Of a stretch of 64,000 nt of DNA, positions 10,865-19,785 are shown one piece after another. The notes under the pieces are model-generated. The model was not told the origin of the DNA. It saw only the letters and a program-made list of their open reading frames with translations, and searched no databases. Source of the stretch: Serratia surfactantfaciens. GTDB lineage: Bacteria > Pseudomonadota > Gammaproteobacteria > Enterobacterales > Enterobacteriaceae. A program made the translations under genes and the position numbers. The stretch is from NCBI RefSeq assembly GCF_001642805.2, contig NZ_CP016948.1, positions 3,658,001 to 3,722,000 of the forward strand, given 5' to 3'. Each line of letters opens with the position of its first letter. The first letter of the stretch is position 1.

Positions 10865-11635
10865 TCAGCTGCGCAGGCCGCGGCCGCGCTCGATCAGGTA
10901 CCAGGACGCTAGGTAGAACACCGCGATAAACGCCACCAGCACCGCCATGGTGAAGGCCAGCGGCACGTCGTTAACGCCGAGAAAACCGTAGCGGAAACCG
11001 CTGATCATATAGACGATCGGGTTCAGCTTGGACACCGCCTGCCAGAATGGCGGCAGCAGCGACAGCGAGTAGAACACCCCGCCCAGGTAGGTCAGCGGCG
11101 TCAGCACGAAGGTCGGGATCAGACTGATGTCGTCGAAGGTGGTGGCGAACACCGCGTTGATCAGCCCCGCCAGCGAGAACAGGATCGCCGTCAGCAGCAG
11201 CGTCAGCGCAATCACCCACCAGGCGTGCACCTGGAGCGGTACGAAGAACAGCGAGATGATGGTCACCAGCACACCGACGCAGATGCCGCGCGCCACGCCG
11301 CCGCCGACATAACCAGCGATCACCACGTGGGTCGGCACCGGCGCCACCAGCAGTTCCTCAATGTTGCGCTGGAACTTGGCGCTGAAGAACGACGAGGCGA
11401 CGTTGGCGTAGGAGTTGGTGATCACCGCCATCATGATAAGGCCGGGCACGATGAACTGCATGTAGCTGAAGCCGTGCATATCGCCGATGCGCGAACCTAT
11501 CAGGTTGCCGAAGATGATGAAGTACAGCGTCATGGTAATCACCGGCGGCACCAGGGTCTGGATCCAGATGCGCGCGAAGCGGTTCACCTCTTTGGCCCAG
11601 ATGCTCTGCAAGGCCACCCAATACAAACGCGTCAT
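10865..11635 (-). CDS. yadH: ABC-2 type transporter permease YadH
   Basis: YadH (256 residues) is an ABC-2 family inner-membrane permease with about six hydrophobic segments and the family region FSYMQFIVPGLIMMAVI. It pairs with the ATPase YadG to form a presumed exporter whose substrate is not known. Its start overlaps the yadG stop by four bases, so the two are translationally coupled. Neighbour order is as in E. coli, although yadI is absent between it and yadE. Confidence 0.92.
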   Translation of the reverse strand: MTRLYWVALQSIWAKEVNRFARIWIQTLVPPVITMTLYFIIFGNLIGSRIGDMHGFSYMQFIVPGLIMMAVITNSYANVASSFFSAKFQRNIEELLVAPVPTHVVIAGYVGGGVARGICVGVLVTIISLFFVPLQVHAWWVIALTLLLTAILFSLAGLINAVFATTFDDISLIPTFVLTPLTYLGGVFYSLSLLPPFWQAVSKLNPIVYMISGFRYGFLGVNDVPLAFTMAVLVAFIAVFYLASWYLIERGRGLRS

Positions 11636-12555
11636 GCTTTCTCTCCATTGCCGTTAACCAGGGTGACAAACAGCTCTTCCAGGCGATTCGCCTTGTTGCG
11701 CATGCTCAGCACCTGCACGCCCTGCGCGCTCAGCTGGGCGAACAGGCCGTTCAGCCCCTGCTCGCGCATCACTTCCACTTCCAGCGTCGAGGTATCCGTC
11801 AGGCGGCTATGATAACCGTCCAGCTTCGGCAGCGGGCTTTTCGCCGCCAGATCGAGGATGAAGGTTTCCGACTTCAGTTTGGCCAGCAGCCCCTTCATCG
11901 ACGTGTTTTCCACCAGCTCTCCGTTCTGGATGATGCCGATGTTGCGGCACAGCATTTCCGCCTCTTCCAGATAGTGGGTGGTGAGGATGATGGTAGTGCC
12001 CTGGGCGTTCAGCTCTTTCAGGAAGCCCCACATTGAGCGGCGCAGCTCGATATCCACCCCGGCGGTCGGTTCATCGAGGATCAGCAGCTTCGGCTGATGC
12101 ATCAGCGCGCGGGCGATCATCAGGCGGCGCTTCATGCCGCCGGACAGCATGCGGGCGCGCTCGTTGCGCTTGCCCCACAGGTCCAGCTGATTGAGGTATT
12201 TTTCGGCGCGGGCCATCGCTTCACGCCGCGTGACGCCGTAGTAACCCGCCTGGTTCACCACGATCTGCAACACGGTCTCGAACGGGTTGAAGTTGAACTC
12301 CTGCGGCACCAGGCCGAGCTGGCGCTTGGCGTTGACGATGTCTTTATCGATGTCGTAACCGAAGACCCGCACGCTGCCGGCGGTTTTGTTCACCAGCGAG
12401 CTGATGATGCCGATGGTGGTGGATTTTCCGGCGCCGTTGGGCCCCAGCAGGGCATAAAAATCCCCCGCTTCGACGCTCAGGTCGATGCCGCGCAGCGCCT
12501 TGACGCCACCGGCGTAAGTCTTGGTCAGCTGCGCTAATTCCAGTGCATAATTCAT
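11632..12555 (-). CDS. yadG: ABC transporter ATP-binding protein YadG
   Basis: YadG (307 residues) is the ATPase of the YadGH exporter. Walker A is GPNGAGKST at residues 38-46, the signature is LSGGMKRRLMIARAL near 138, and Walker B is LLILDEPTAGVD. A C-terminal extension of about 80 residues follows the ATPase core. It overlaps yadH. The divergent can gene starts 210 bp away and the shared gap must hold both promoters. Confidence 0.94.
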   Translation of the reverse strand: MNYALELAQLTKTYAGGVKALRGIDLSVEAGDFYALLGPNGAGKSTTIGIISSLVNKTAGSVRVFGYDIDKDIVNAKRQLGLVPQEFNFNPFETVLQIVVNQAGYYGVTRREAMARAEKYLNQLDLWGKRNERARMLSGGMKRRLMIARALMHQPKLLILDEPTAGVDIELRRSMWGFLKELNAQGTTIILTTHYLEEAEMLCRNIGIIQNGELVENTSMKGLLAKLKSETFILDLAAKSPLPKLDGYHSRLTDTSTLEVEVMREQGLNGLFAQLSAQGVQVLSMRNKANRLEELFVTLVNGNGEKA

Positions 12556-12765
12556 ATGTAAAATAGTACCTTATGACGATGAGTATGCCGCCGCGCCCCT
12601 GTTTGCAAGGCTTGAAACAATAACAATAATCCTAGCATCAGCGGCGTTTTCACTGAGTCGAATCCGTGCGGAAAATGAGGTTGCGCCACTGTTCCGATTT
12701 CCAAATTGTGACGCTTACCCTATATTACCCCAACGCAATCTGTTCGTTACGAGTCAATAACCTCC

Positions 12766-13422
12766 ATGAAAGAAATCGAAGAGCTTATCGCCAACAACCA
12801 GGCTTGGTCGGCCAGCATCAGCCAGGAAGACCCGGAATTTTTTGAACGTTTAGCCCAGGCGCAAAAGCCCCGTTTCTTATGGATTGGTTGCTCTGACAGC
12901 CGCGTTCCCGCAGAACGCCTGACCGGTCTTGAGCCGGGTGAACTGTTCGTCCACCGCAACGTAGCGAACCTCGTTATCCATACCGATCTTAACTGCCTGT
13001 CGGTGGTGCAGTATGCGGTAGATGTGCTGGAAGTCGAACACATCATCATCTGCGGCCACCTGGGTTGCGGCGGCGTACAGGCGGCGGTGGAAAACCCGGA
13101 GCTGGGTTTGATCGACAACTGGCTGCTGCACATTCGCGATCTGTGGTACAAGCACAGCTCGCTGCTGGGCGAGCTGCCGCCGGAACAGCGTTTCGACATG
13201 CTGTGCGAGATCAACGTCATTGAGCAGGTATACAACCTGGGCCACTCCACCATCATGCAGTCCGCCTGGAAGCGCGGTCAGAAGGTGATGATCCACGGCT
13301 GGGTATACGGCATTCAGGACGGCCGTCTGCGCGATATGGAAGTGCTGGCGACCAGCCGCGAGAGCCTGGAGATGGGCTACCGCAAAGCGATAGCCAAACT
13401 GAAGCAGGATAAAGGCGTATAA
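12766..13422 (+). CDS. can: Beta-class carbonic anhydrase
   Basis: Can (218 residues) interconverts CO2 and bicarbonate, supplying bicarbonate for carboxylases at atmospheric CO2. The zinc ligands Cys42 (IGCSDSR), His98 and Cys101 (ICGHLGCGG) and the Asp44-Arg46 dyad are all visible. Sequence and length follow E. coli Can. It is divergent from yadG and converges on hpt with 37 bp between the stops. Confidence 0.97.
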   Translation: MKEIEELIANNQAWSASISQEDPEFFERLAQAQKPRFLWIGCSDSRVPAERLTGLEPGELFVHRNVANLVIHTDLNCLSVVQYAVDVLEVEHIIICGHLGCGGVQAAVENPELGLIDNWLLHIRDLWYKHSSLLGELPPEQRFDMLCEINVIEQVYNLGHSTIMQSAWKRGQKVMIHGWVYGIQDGRLRDMEVLATSRESLEMGYRKAIAKLKQDKGV

Positions 13423-13431
13423 CCCCGCTGC

Positions 13432-13451
13432 GGGCGCGGTTTGCCGCGCCC
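13432..13451. terminator. GC hairpin between can and hpt
   Basis: GGGCGCGG pairs with CCGCGCCC around a TTTG loop in the gap between the convergent stops. No T-tract follows on either strand, so termination is plausible from position only. Confidence 0.4.
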
Positions 13452-13459
13452 CACATCGA

Positions 13460-13996
13460 TCACTCGTCCAGCAGCACCACTTTGCCGACGTACGGCAGGT
13501 GACGATAGCGCTGAGCGTAGTCGATGCCATACCCCACCACGAACTCATCCGGGATCGAGAAGCCGACATATTCGACCGGCACCTGCACTTCACGGCGCTC
13601 AGGTTTGTCCAACAGGGTGCAAATCGCCAGCGATTTCGGCCCGCGCAGCGCCAAAATCTCGCGCACCTTGTTCAGCGTATTGCCGGAATCGATGATGTCT
13701 TCCACGATCAGCACGTCTTTGCCACGAATGTCTTCGTCCAGATCCTTGAGGATCTTCACGTCGCGGGTGGTGGACATGCCGCTGCCGTAGCTGGAGGCAG
13801 TCATAAAGTCGACTTCGTGCGGCACGTCGATCGCGCGGCACAGATCGGCCATGAACATGAAGGAGCCGCGCAGCAGCCCGACCAGCACCATGTCACTGCC
13901 GCTGTCGCGGTAATGTTCGGTGATCTGGCGGCCAAGTTCGGCGATACGGGTCTTAACTTCCTGCTCGGAAATCATTACGTCTACAGTGTGTTTCAT
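13460..13996 (-). CDS. hpt: Hypoxanthine phosphoribosyltransferase
   Basis: Hpt (178 residues) salvages hypoxanthine, and less well guanine, with PRPP. The PRPP-binding loop [14 protein letters not shown] near residue 99 and the purine-binding C-terminal segment [16 protein letters not shown] are visible. The start at 13996 gives [22 protein letters not shown], matching E. coli Hpt in place and length. The frame remains open to 14359 without homology. In E. coli gcd is next to it; here the neighbour is cueO. Confidence 0.95.
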   Translation of the reverse strand: MKHTVDVMISEQEVKTRIAELGRQITEHYRDSGSDMVLVGLLRGSFMFMADLCRAIDVPHEVDFMTASSYGSGMSTTRDVKILKDLDEDIRGKDVLIVEDIIDSGNTLNKVREILALRGPKSLAICTLLDKPERREVQVPVEYVGFSIPDEFVVGYGIDYAQRYRHLPYVGKVVLLDE

Positions 13997-14094
13997 AGTA
14001 TTCAGGTCAGTTGCCGGAAGAAAGGCGCAGAGTTTAGCATAGCCTTTCGCCGGTGGCGACGCGAGCGCGCCGCCACCTGAGCGCCGGACCGCGA

Positions 14095-15741
14095 TCAATC
14101 GGCGACGGTGAAGCCCATCATCATGCCGGTATCTTCGTGCTCCAGCAGGTGGCAGTGGGCCATGTACGCATGTTCGCTGCTGGCTGGATGGTCGAAACGC
14201 ACCAGCACTTCGCTGCGCCATCCTTCTACGCGCACCGTGTCCTTCCAGCCACTGCGGTGCGCCGCCGGCGGTTTGCCGTTTTCCGACAAGATGCGGAACT
14301 GAGTGCCGTGAATATGGAACGGGTGCAGCATCATGTCGCCCTCGCCGGAAATGGTCCATTTTTCATACTGGCCCCGTTTGGCGGCGAACAACGGCTTGGC
14401 CATATCGAAGGCCTTGCCGTTGATCATGTTGCCATGGCTGAAATCGAACGGTTTGGCTTTGCCCTGCGTACCACCGTGATCCATCCCGGCCATCTTGCCA
14501 TGATCCATGCCTTTCATGTTGCCCATGTTGCCATGGTCCATGTTCTGCATGCCGCCCTTTTTCATACCCGGCATGTTGCCGTGGTCCATGCCTTTCATGT
14601 CTGTGCCGGCCATCGCCTGGTGGCCATAGCGATCCATCAGCGCCTGCATGCCCAACATATCCAGCTGCGGATCCATCATCAGCTGTAGCCAGCGCTCCTG
14701 GATGCCCGCGGTGGCAGGCAATGTCGGCAGCTTCACCAGGCTGTCCGGCATGGTTTTGACGCCCTGCGCCAACGACGGCTGAATGCGCAACACCGGCAGC
14801 GCTTGATCGAACGGTGCCAGCGTCATGCCCATCTGTTTAACCGGCAGCGTCACGATATCGAACGCTTTCCCGTCGGAAGCATCGACCAGCACTTCAAAGC
14901 GTTCGCCCATCAACATCGGCAACTCGGTCAGTTTCACCGGCTCCGCCAGGAAACCGCCGTCGCTGGCGATGACGTACAGCGGACGGTTGTCGCTGGCCGC
15001 CAGATTCAACGAGCGGGCGTTGCAGCCGTTAAGGAAACGCAGACGCAGCCAACCGCGCGGCGCCAGATGCTGCGGATACTGCGCGCCGTTGGTGAACATA
15101 CGATCGCCAAACCAGCCCACCGCCGCGCTCATTACGTCCAGGCGGTATTCGATCTGCGCGTCTTTGCCCAACCGCTTATCCTGCAGGATCACCGGAATAT
15201 CATCCTGCCCCCAGGTTTTCGGCAGCGGCAGTTTGGCGCTTTCTTCATCTTCCAGCAGCACCAGCCCCGCCAGCCCCATCATCACCTGGCTGCCAGTTTT
15301 ACCGTGGGTATGCGGGTGGAACCAACAGGTGGCCGCCGGCTGTTCGACGGTGAAATTCACCGTGCGCGTCGCGCCGGGATGGATCAGCGCCTGCGGGCCG
15401 CCATCGACATCGCCGGGAATTTCCAGGCCGTGCCAGTGGACGGTGCTGGCCTCCGCCAGGCGGTTTTTGATATCGACCGTCACCGGTTGGCCCCGCTGCA
15501 GTTTCACCGCCGGCCCGAGCAACGCGCCGTTGAATCCCCAGGTTTTGGTCGCGGCACCGGGCACCCAGCGGGTTTCCCCCGCCTGCAGCGCCAGCGCAAT
15601 CCTTCCCTGCGCGTCCGGCGTCAACAGCGGCGGCACCGGTAAAGACGGCCGATCGGCCGCCCAGGCGGCCCGGCTCCATAACGGCAGTGCGCTCGCAGCG
15701 CCCAGCGCGGCGGTTAATTTAATAAAATCACGGCGTAACAT
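14095..15741 (-). CDS. cueO: Multicopper oxidase CueO, Tat-exported
   Basis: CueO (548 residues) is a periplasmic cuprous oxidase that protects against copper and oxidises phenolic siderophores. It begins with a Tat signal (LRRDFIKL, then a hydrophobic stretch ending AWA). Copper-ligand motifs are [22 protein letters not shown] and the C-terminal [12 protein letters not shown]. About residues 400-455 form a Met/His/Gly repeat region (NMPGM, GMDHGNM, GMDHGKM) over the substrate site. E. coli CueO is 516 residues, and the extra length appears to lie there. A CueR-type promoter precedes it. The start at 15741 is set by the Tat motif and GGGAG. Confidence 0.95.
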   Translation of the reverse strand: MLRRDFIKLTAALGAASALPLWSRAAWAADRPSLPVPPLLTPDAQGRIALALQAGETRWVPGAATKTWGFNGALLGPAVKLQRGQPVTVDIKNRLAEASTVHWHGLEIPGDVDGGPQALIHPGATRTVNFTVEQPAATCWFHPHTHGKTGSQVMMGLAGLVLLEDEESAKLPLPKTWGQDDIPVILQDKRLGKDAQIEYRLDVMSAAVGWFGDRMFTNGAQYPQHLAPRGWLRLRFLNGCNARSLNLAASDNRPLYVIASDGGFLAEPVKLTELPMLMGERFEVLVDASDGKAFDIVTLPVKQMGMTLAPFDQALPVLRIQPSLAQGVKTMPDSLVKLPTLPATAGIQERWLQLMMDPQLDMLGMQALMDRYGHQAMAGTDMKGMDHGNMPGMKKGGMQNMDHGNMGNMKGMDHGKMAGMDHGGTQGKAKPFDFSHGNMINGKAFDMAKPLFAAKRGQYEKWTISGEGDMMLHPFHIHGTQFRILSENGKPPAAHRSGWKDTVRVEGWRSEVLVRFDHPASSEHAYMAHCHLLEHEDTGMMMGFTVAD

Positions 15742-15781
15742 CGCTGACTCCCTTTTCCCAGTGACATAGCTCAATGCCGCC

Positions 15782-15812
15782 AGCCTAAACCTTCCCCTTG
15801 GCGGAAGGTCAA
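15782..15812 (-). promoter_or_regulatory. CueR-type MerR-family promoter of cueO
   Basis: Read on the minus strand, TTGACC (-35) and TAGGCT (-10) are separated by 19 bp. That long spacer is typical of MerR-family-activated promoters. Within it lies the dyad ACCTTCC-N7-GGAAGGT (15789-15809), the established CueR operator pattern of copA and cueO. It lies about 40 bp upstream of the cueO ATG. Confidence 0.85.
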
Positions 15813-15955
15813 GCCTTTCCTGGCGGTATTTTAAGCTATGCCTCACAATCAAGAGAGTGCGACTGGCGAACATTACGCTGGCCCGCCGGCAATAAAATTT
15901 GGTGCCTTTACAGGCAAGTGTGGTAACGTCTGCAGACGACAAACAGGTCTATTTC

Positions 15956-16306
15956 ATGATGAAAAAAACAACGTTATCGATGCTGCTGCTGGCGATGCTG
16001 GGCTTCTCCAACGCCAGTCTGGCGCTGAATGAATCCGAGGCGGAAGATCTGGCCGATCTGACGGCGGTATTTATTTATTTGAAAAATGATTGCGGCTACA
16101 ACGATTTGCCAAACGCGCAAATCAAACGCGCCATCGTCTATTTCGCGCAACAAAATCGCTGGGATCTGAGCAACTACAACAGCTTTAACATGAAGGCGCT
16201 GGGCGAAGACAGCTATCGCGATCTCAGCGGCATTGCCATTCCAACGCCTAAAAAGTGCAAATCGCTGGCGCGCGACTCTTTGAGCCTGCTGGCTTACGCC
16301 AATTAA
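15956..16306 (+). CDS. yacC: Small exported protein YacC (PilL-like family)
   Basis: YacC (116 residues) is an exported protein of unknown role. The first 20-odd residues form a signal peptide (MMKKTTLSMLLLAMLGFSNA). The mature part is close to E. coli YacC (ESEAEDLADLTAVFIYLKNDCGY, FAQQNRWDLSNYNSF, GEDSYRDLSGI) and has two cysteines that may pair. ATGs at 15956 and 15959 are both possible. The longer frame from 15899 would disrupt the signal. It lies upstream of speED on the same strand, as in E. coli. Confidence 0.85.
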   Translation: MMKKTTLSMLLLAMLGFSNASLALNESEAEDLADLTAVFIYLKNDCGYNDLPNAQIKRAIVYFAQQNRWDLSNYNSFNMKALGEDSYRDLSGIAIPTPKKCKSLARDSLSLLAYAN

Positions 16307-16308
16307 TT

Positions 16309-16319
16309 CCCCCCCCCCC
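16309..16319. repeat. Homopolymeric C11 tract
   Basis: Eleven consecutive C residues follow the yacC stop, about 115 bp upstream of speE. Such tracts are prone to slippage in replication and to sequencing error. Confidence 0.9.
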
Positions 16320-16433
16320 TTTCCCGTCCGCCTTCCGCTCCCTCTGTCTGAAATTCAACCGTGCATCGCCAGGCAGAGTTAGCTATTATGTTGCGCCGAT
16401 TTTTCATGGCTGTTATTACGGAGTTTCCCGCAC

Positions 16434-17297
<864 letters not shown>

Positions 17298-17324
17298 GCG
17301 AGAAGATAAAGGAGGTGGCCCAAA

Positions 17325-18119
17325 TTGCATAAGCTAAAACTGCACGGCTTCAACAACCTGACCAAGAGCCTGAGTTTTTGTATTTACGATATTTGTTACG
17401 CCAAGACCGCAGACGATCGCGACGGCTATATCGCCTACATTGACGAACAATATAATGCCAACCGGCTGACCGAGATCCTGAGCGAAACCTGCTCGATCAT
17501 CGGCGCCAATATTCTGAACATCGCGCGCCAGGACTACGATCCACAGGGCGCCAGCGTCACCATCCTGGTCAGCGAAGAACCGATCGACCCGAAAGATGTC
17601 GATACGTCGGAACACCCCGGCCCACTGCCGAATACGGTCGTCGCGCACCTGGACAAGAGCCATATCTGCGTGCACACCTACCCGGAAAGCCACCCGGAAG
17701 GCGGGCTTTGCACCTTCCGCGCCGATATCGAGGTTTCGACCTGCGGCGTCATTTCGCCCCTCAAGGCGCTGAACTACTTAATTCACCAGTTGGAATCCGA
17801 CATCGTCACCATGGACTATCGCGTGCGCGGTTTTACCCGCGACGTGAACGGCGTGAAACATTACATCGATCATGAGATCAATTCGATTCAGAACTTTATG
17901 TCGGAAGACATCAAAGCGCTGTACCACATGATGGACGTGAACGTTTATCAGGAAAATATCTTCCATACCAAGATGTTGCTGAAAGACTTCGATCTGAAGC
18001 ACTACCTGTTTAACGCAGAACCGGAAGCGTTGAGAGCCGCCGAGCGCAAACAGATCACCGATCTGTTATGGAAAGAGATGCAGGAAATCTATTACGGCCG
18101 CAATATCCCGCATCTGTGA
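17325..18119 (+). CDS. speD: S-adenosylmethionine decarboxylase proenzyme, TTG start
   Basis: SpeD (264 residues) decarboxylates SAM to give the aminopropyl donor for SpeE. It is a proenzyme cleaved at a Lys-Ser bond to generate a pyruvoyl group; [14 protein letters not shown] near residue 108 is the processing site. The start is TTG at 17325 behind a strong GGAGGTG (17311-17317). No closer ATG is in register with the conserved N-terminus [12 protein letters not shown]. coli speD also begins with TTG. Confidence 0.95.
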   Translation: MHKLKLHGFNNLTKSLSFCIYDICYAKTADDRDGYIAYIDEQYNANRLTEILSETCSIIGANILNIARQDYDPQGASVTILVSEEPIDPKDVDTSEHPGPLPNTVVAHLDKSHICVHTYPESHPEGGLCTFRADIEVSTCGVISPLKALNYLIHQLESDIVTMDYRVRGFTRDVNGVKHYIDHEINSIQNFMSEDIKALYHMMDVNVYQENIFHTKMLLKDFDLKHYLFNAEPEALRAAERKQITDLLWKEMQEIYYGRNIPHL

Positions 18120-18124
18120 TGGAA

Positions 18125-18145
18125 GGGGCGCACACGGTGCGCCCC
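18125..18145. terminator. Hairpin between speD and yacL
   Basis: GGGGCGCAC and GTGCGCCCC pair around an ACG loop six bases after the speD stop, between convergent genes. There is no clear T-run, so a terminator role is inferred from position. Confidence 0.5.
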
Positions 18146-18150
18146 GATGC

Positions 18151-18513
18151 TTAATACTTCAGCATGAAAGAACGATAGGCCTTCAACACCAGCAGGAAAT
18201 CCTCAACGCCGCAGAATGAGAGGCTTTCTTCGTCGTAGTAATTCATCCCCTCTTCCATTTCATCGCCTTCGAACTCCAGCTGATTGGCGCGGATCATCAC
18301 CTCTTCACCATCCATCAACAGCGTATATTCATGGCCTTCCAACTGCCATTGACGCTCGCTGCCTTTTACCTCGGCCGCACCGGCTTCAATGCGGTCCAGC
18401 AGGTTGAAATCGCCTTTGACTTCTTCGTTGATCCAGTGGCCAATCGCTTCATGCCCCATCGAAAATCTGACGATCACCTGACCGGTAACGTCACGCAGAA
18501 ATTCGTAATCCAT
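18151..18513 (-). CDS. yacL: UPF0231 family protein YacL
   Basis: YacL is an acidic 120-residue cytosolic protein of unknown function. It is close to E. coli YacL throughout, including [13 protein letters not shown] at the start and [24 protein letters not shown] near the end. It converges with speD. In E. coli acnB follows directly; here about 1.3 kb of unfamiliar DNA intervenes. Confidence 0.92.
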   Translation of the reverse strand: MDYEFLRDVTGQVIVRFSMGHEAIGHWINEEVKGDFNLLDRIEAGAAEVKGSERQWQLEGHEYTLLMDGEEVMIRANQLEFEGDEMEEGMNYYDEESLSFCGVEDFLLVLKAYRSFMLKY

Positions 18514-18682
18514 AGCATGCCCTCCTGAGCCCTTTTTCTTAGTGTAAACATAAATTGATTGCTAACTCAGTGAGCGCTCGCAAAGTTGGCAACTCGGCAA
18601 AATAAAACCTCGGCGGCGCGCAATATAGCGGCTTGCGGCGGTGATGGGAAGACGCCGGATGCGATCTATCGAGGAAAGGGAA

Positions 18683-18826
18683 ATGAATACATCATCACCG
18701 TGCGGCGCAGGCTCGCCATGCGGAAAGTGTGCCGAGCGTCGGCAGATAACAGGCTATTTATTTGAATCATGTAGAGACCGTGAAGATGTATGTCATGATT
18801 TTATCAGATTAATTATTTCCTTTTAA
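18683..18826 (+). CDS. Possible 47-residue cysteine-rich small protein
   Basis: The ATG at 18683 has GAGG eight bases upstream. The frame encodes MNTSSPCGAGSPCGKCAERR and onward with five cysteines in 47 residues, ending in a hydrophobic tail (FIRLIISF). I do not recognise the family. The C-x5-C-x2-C spacing could bind metal, but that is speculation. The frame is open upstream to 18641. It may be a chance ORF; the ribosome site and cysteine content are the only support. Confidence 0.25.
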   Translation: MNTSSPCGAGSPCGKCAERRQITGYLFESCRDREDVCHDFIRLIISF

Positions 18827-18981
18827 AATAAACAAGTTACCAATTCATGATGCGAGGAGGCTTGATTGACATCTCCTCAATATCGATTAGCTTTTAAATA
18901 AAGGAGCTTGAATTGTGTTCACTAGCGGCCAGAGGTGTCCTCACCTCCTTCATACCTATCACCACGATCAGGATGTGTGCC

Positions 18982-19272
18982 ATGAAATACATAATCTCCA
19001 TTATTGCACTGAGCGTAATGTTCTCTGCATCGGCGTTCGCCGCCAAGCAAATCACGCTTGAAGAATCAGCCAATTACACCAAACTTGGCGATCTCTCCGT
19101 TCAACAGACCGGCCTGCCTACCGTCGGCCATAAATACATTTCCGCAGCCGTTGATAAAAAATGTAATGAACTCAGTGGGCTGGACGGGAAGGACTGCTTC
19201 TATCGCATCGTCTCCGCCAGCGGACAAGAGAGCGACCACAAAGACATCCATGTAGAGATATTTAAAAAATAG
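18982..19272 (+). CDS. Small secreted protein, possible DUF1471 (YdgH/BhsA/McbA-like) domain
   Basis: This 96-residue protein has a clean signal peptide (hydrophobic 4-17, then SASAFAA). The mature part KQITLEESANYTKLGDLSVQ...FYRIVSASGQ has the shape of the short periplasmic DUF1471 stress proteins: a gly-asp-leu-ser strand, a helix, then a YRI strand and a C-terminal K. Two cysteines (KKCNEL, KDCFYR) flank the usual helix end and may pair. The start at 18982 follows AGGA; the upstream frame from 18913 would bury the signal. Family assignment is by eye only. Confidence 0.55.
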   Translation: MKYIISIIALSVMFSASAFAAKQITLEESANYTKLGDLSVQQTGLPTVGHKYISAAVDKKCNELSGLDGKDCFYRIVSASGQESDHKDIHVEIFKK

Positions 19273-19356
19273 CCCATGCAGCCGCGTACCGACCTCGTCT
19301 CGCCACCGTGAAGATGTCGCCGGATGCAGACCATTTCCTGTATCAGGAGATTGAAA

Positions 19357-19713
19357 ATGAACGCTATTTTATCGAAATATCCTATGTTGTTGCTGGCGTG
19401 TTTGCTGCTGTTGCCCACGACCAGAGCGGCTGCAGACGTCATCGTCAATATCGGCCCGGAACCCGCTTGCCCCTATGGCTACTACGATTATGCGCCCTAC
19501 TATTGCGCCCCTTACGGCTATTACGGCCCCGATTGGTTTATCGGCGGCAGATTTATCGGCGCAGGGCCCTGGTTCCACGGTCCACGAGAATTTCGCGGCC
19601 ATGTGGATAACCGTTTCGATCCCAAACACGGTTACCGAGGCGCATTTCCGGAGCGTGGAGATGTCCCCTTCAACCATTTTAGGGGCAACGAGATGCGCAA
19701 CGGGCGTGGCTAA
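19357..19713 (+). CDS. Tyr/Gly/Pro-rich exported protein of unknown function
   Basis: This 118-residue protein has a signal peptide (ACLLLLPTTRAAA) followed by an aromatic, low-complexity stretch (CPYGYYDYAPYYCAPYGYYG) and a Gly/Arg/Phe-rich C-terminus. Similar short secreted proteins are common in proteobacteria and remain uncharacterised. CAGGAGA precedes the ATG at 19357. It follows the other small secreted gene by 84 bp on the same strand, so they may share transcription. No function is assigned. Confidence 0.65.
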   Translation: MNAILSKYPMLLLACLLLLPTTRAAADVIVNIGPEPACPYGYYDYAPYYCAPYGYYGPDWFIGGRFIGAGPWFHGPREFRGHVDNRFDPKHGYRGAFPERGDVPFNHFRGNEMRNGRG

Positions 19714-19738
19714 CCGTATGAATATCTGGATGAAAAAA

Positions 19739-19761
19739 ATGGGGCCCTTAATGGGCCCCAT
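19739..19761. terminator. Intrinsic terminator of acnB
   Basis: ATGGGGCCC pairs with GGGCCCCAT around a TTAAT loop. On the minus strand the stem runs into TTTTTTTC, so it is a strong terminator for acnB. It also lies downstream of the plus-strand secreted-protein gene. Confidence 0.85.
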
Positions 19762-19785
19762 CGTTTGATTTAATGCCAATCCGAA

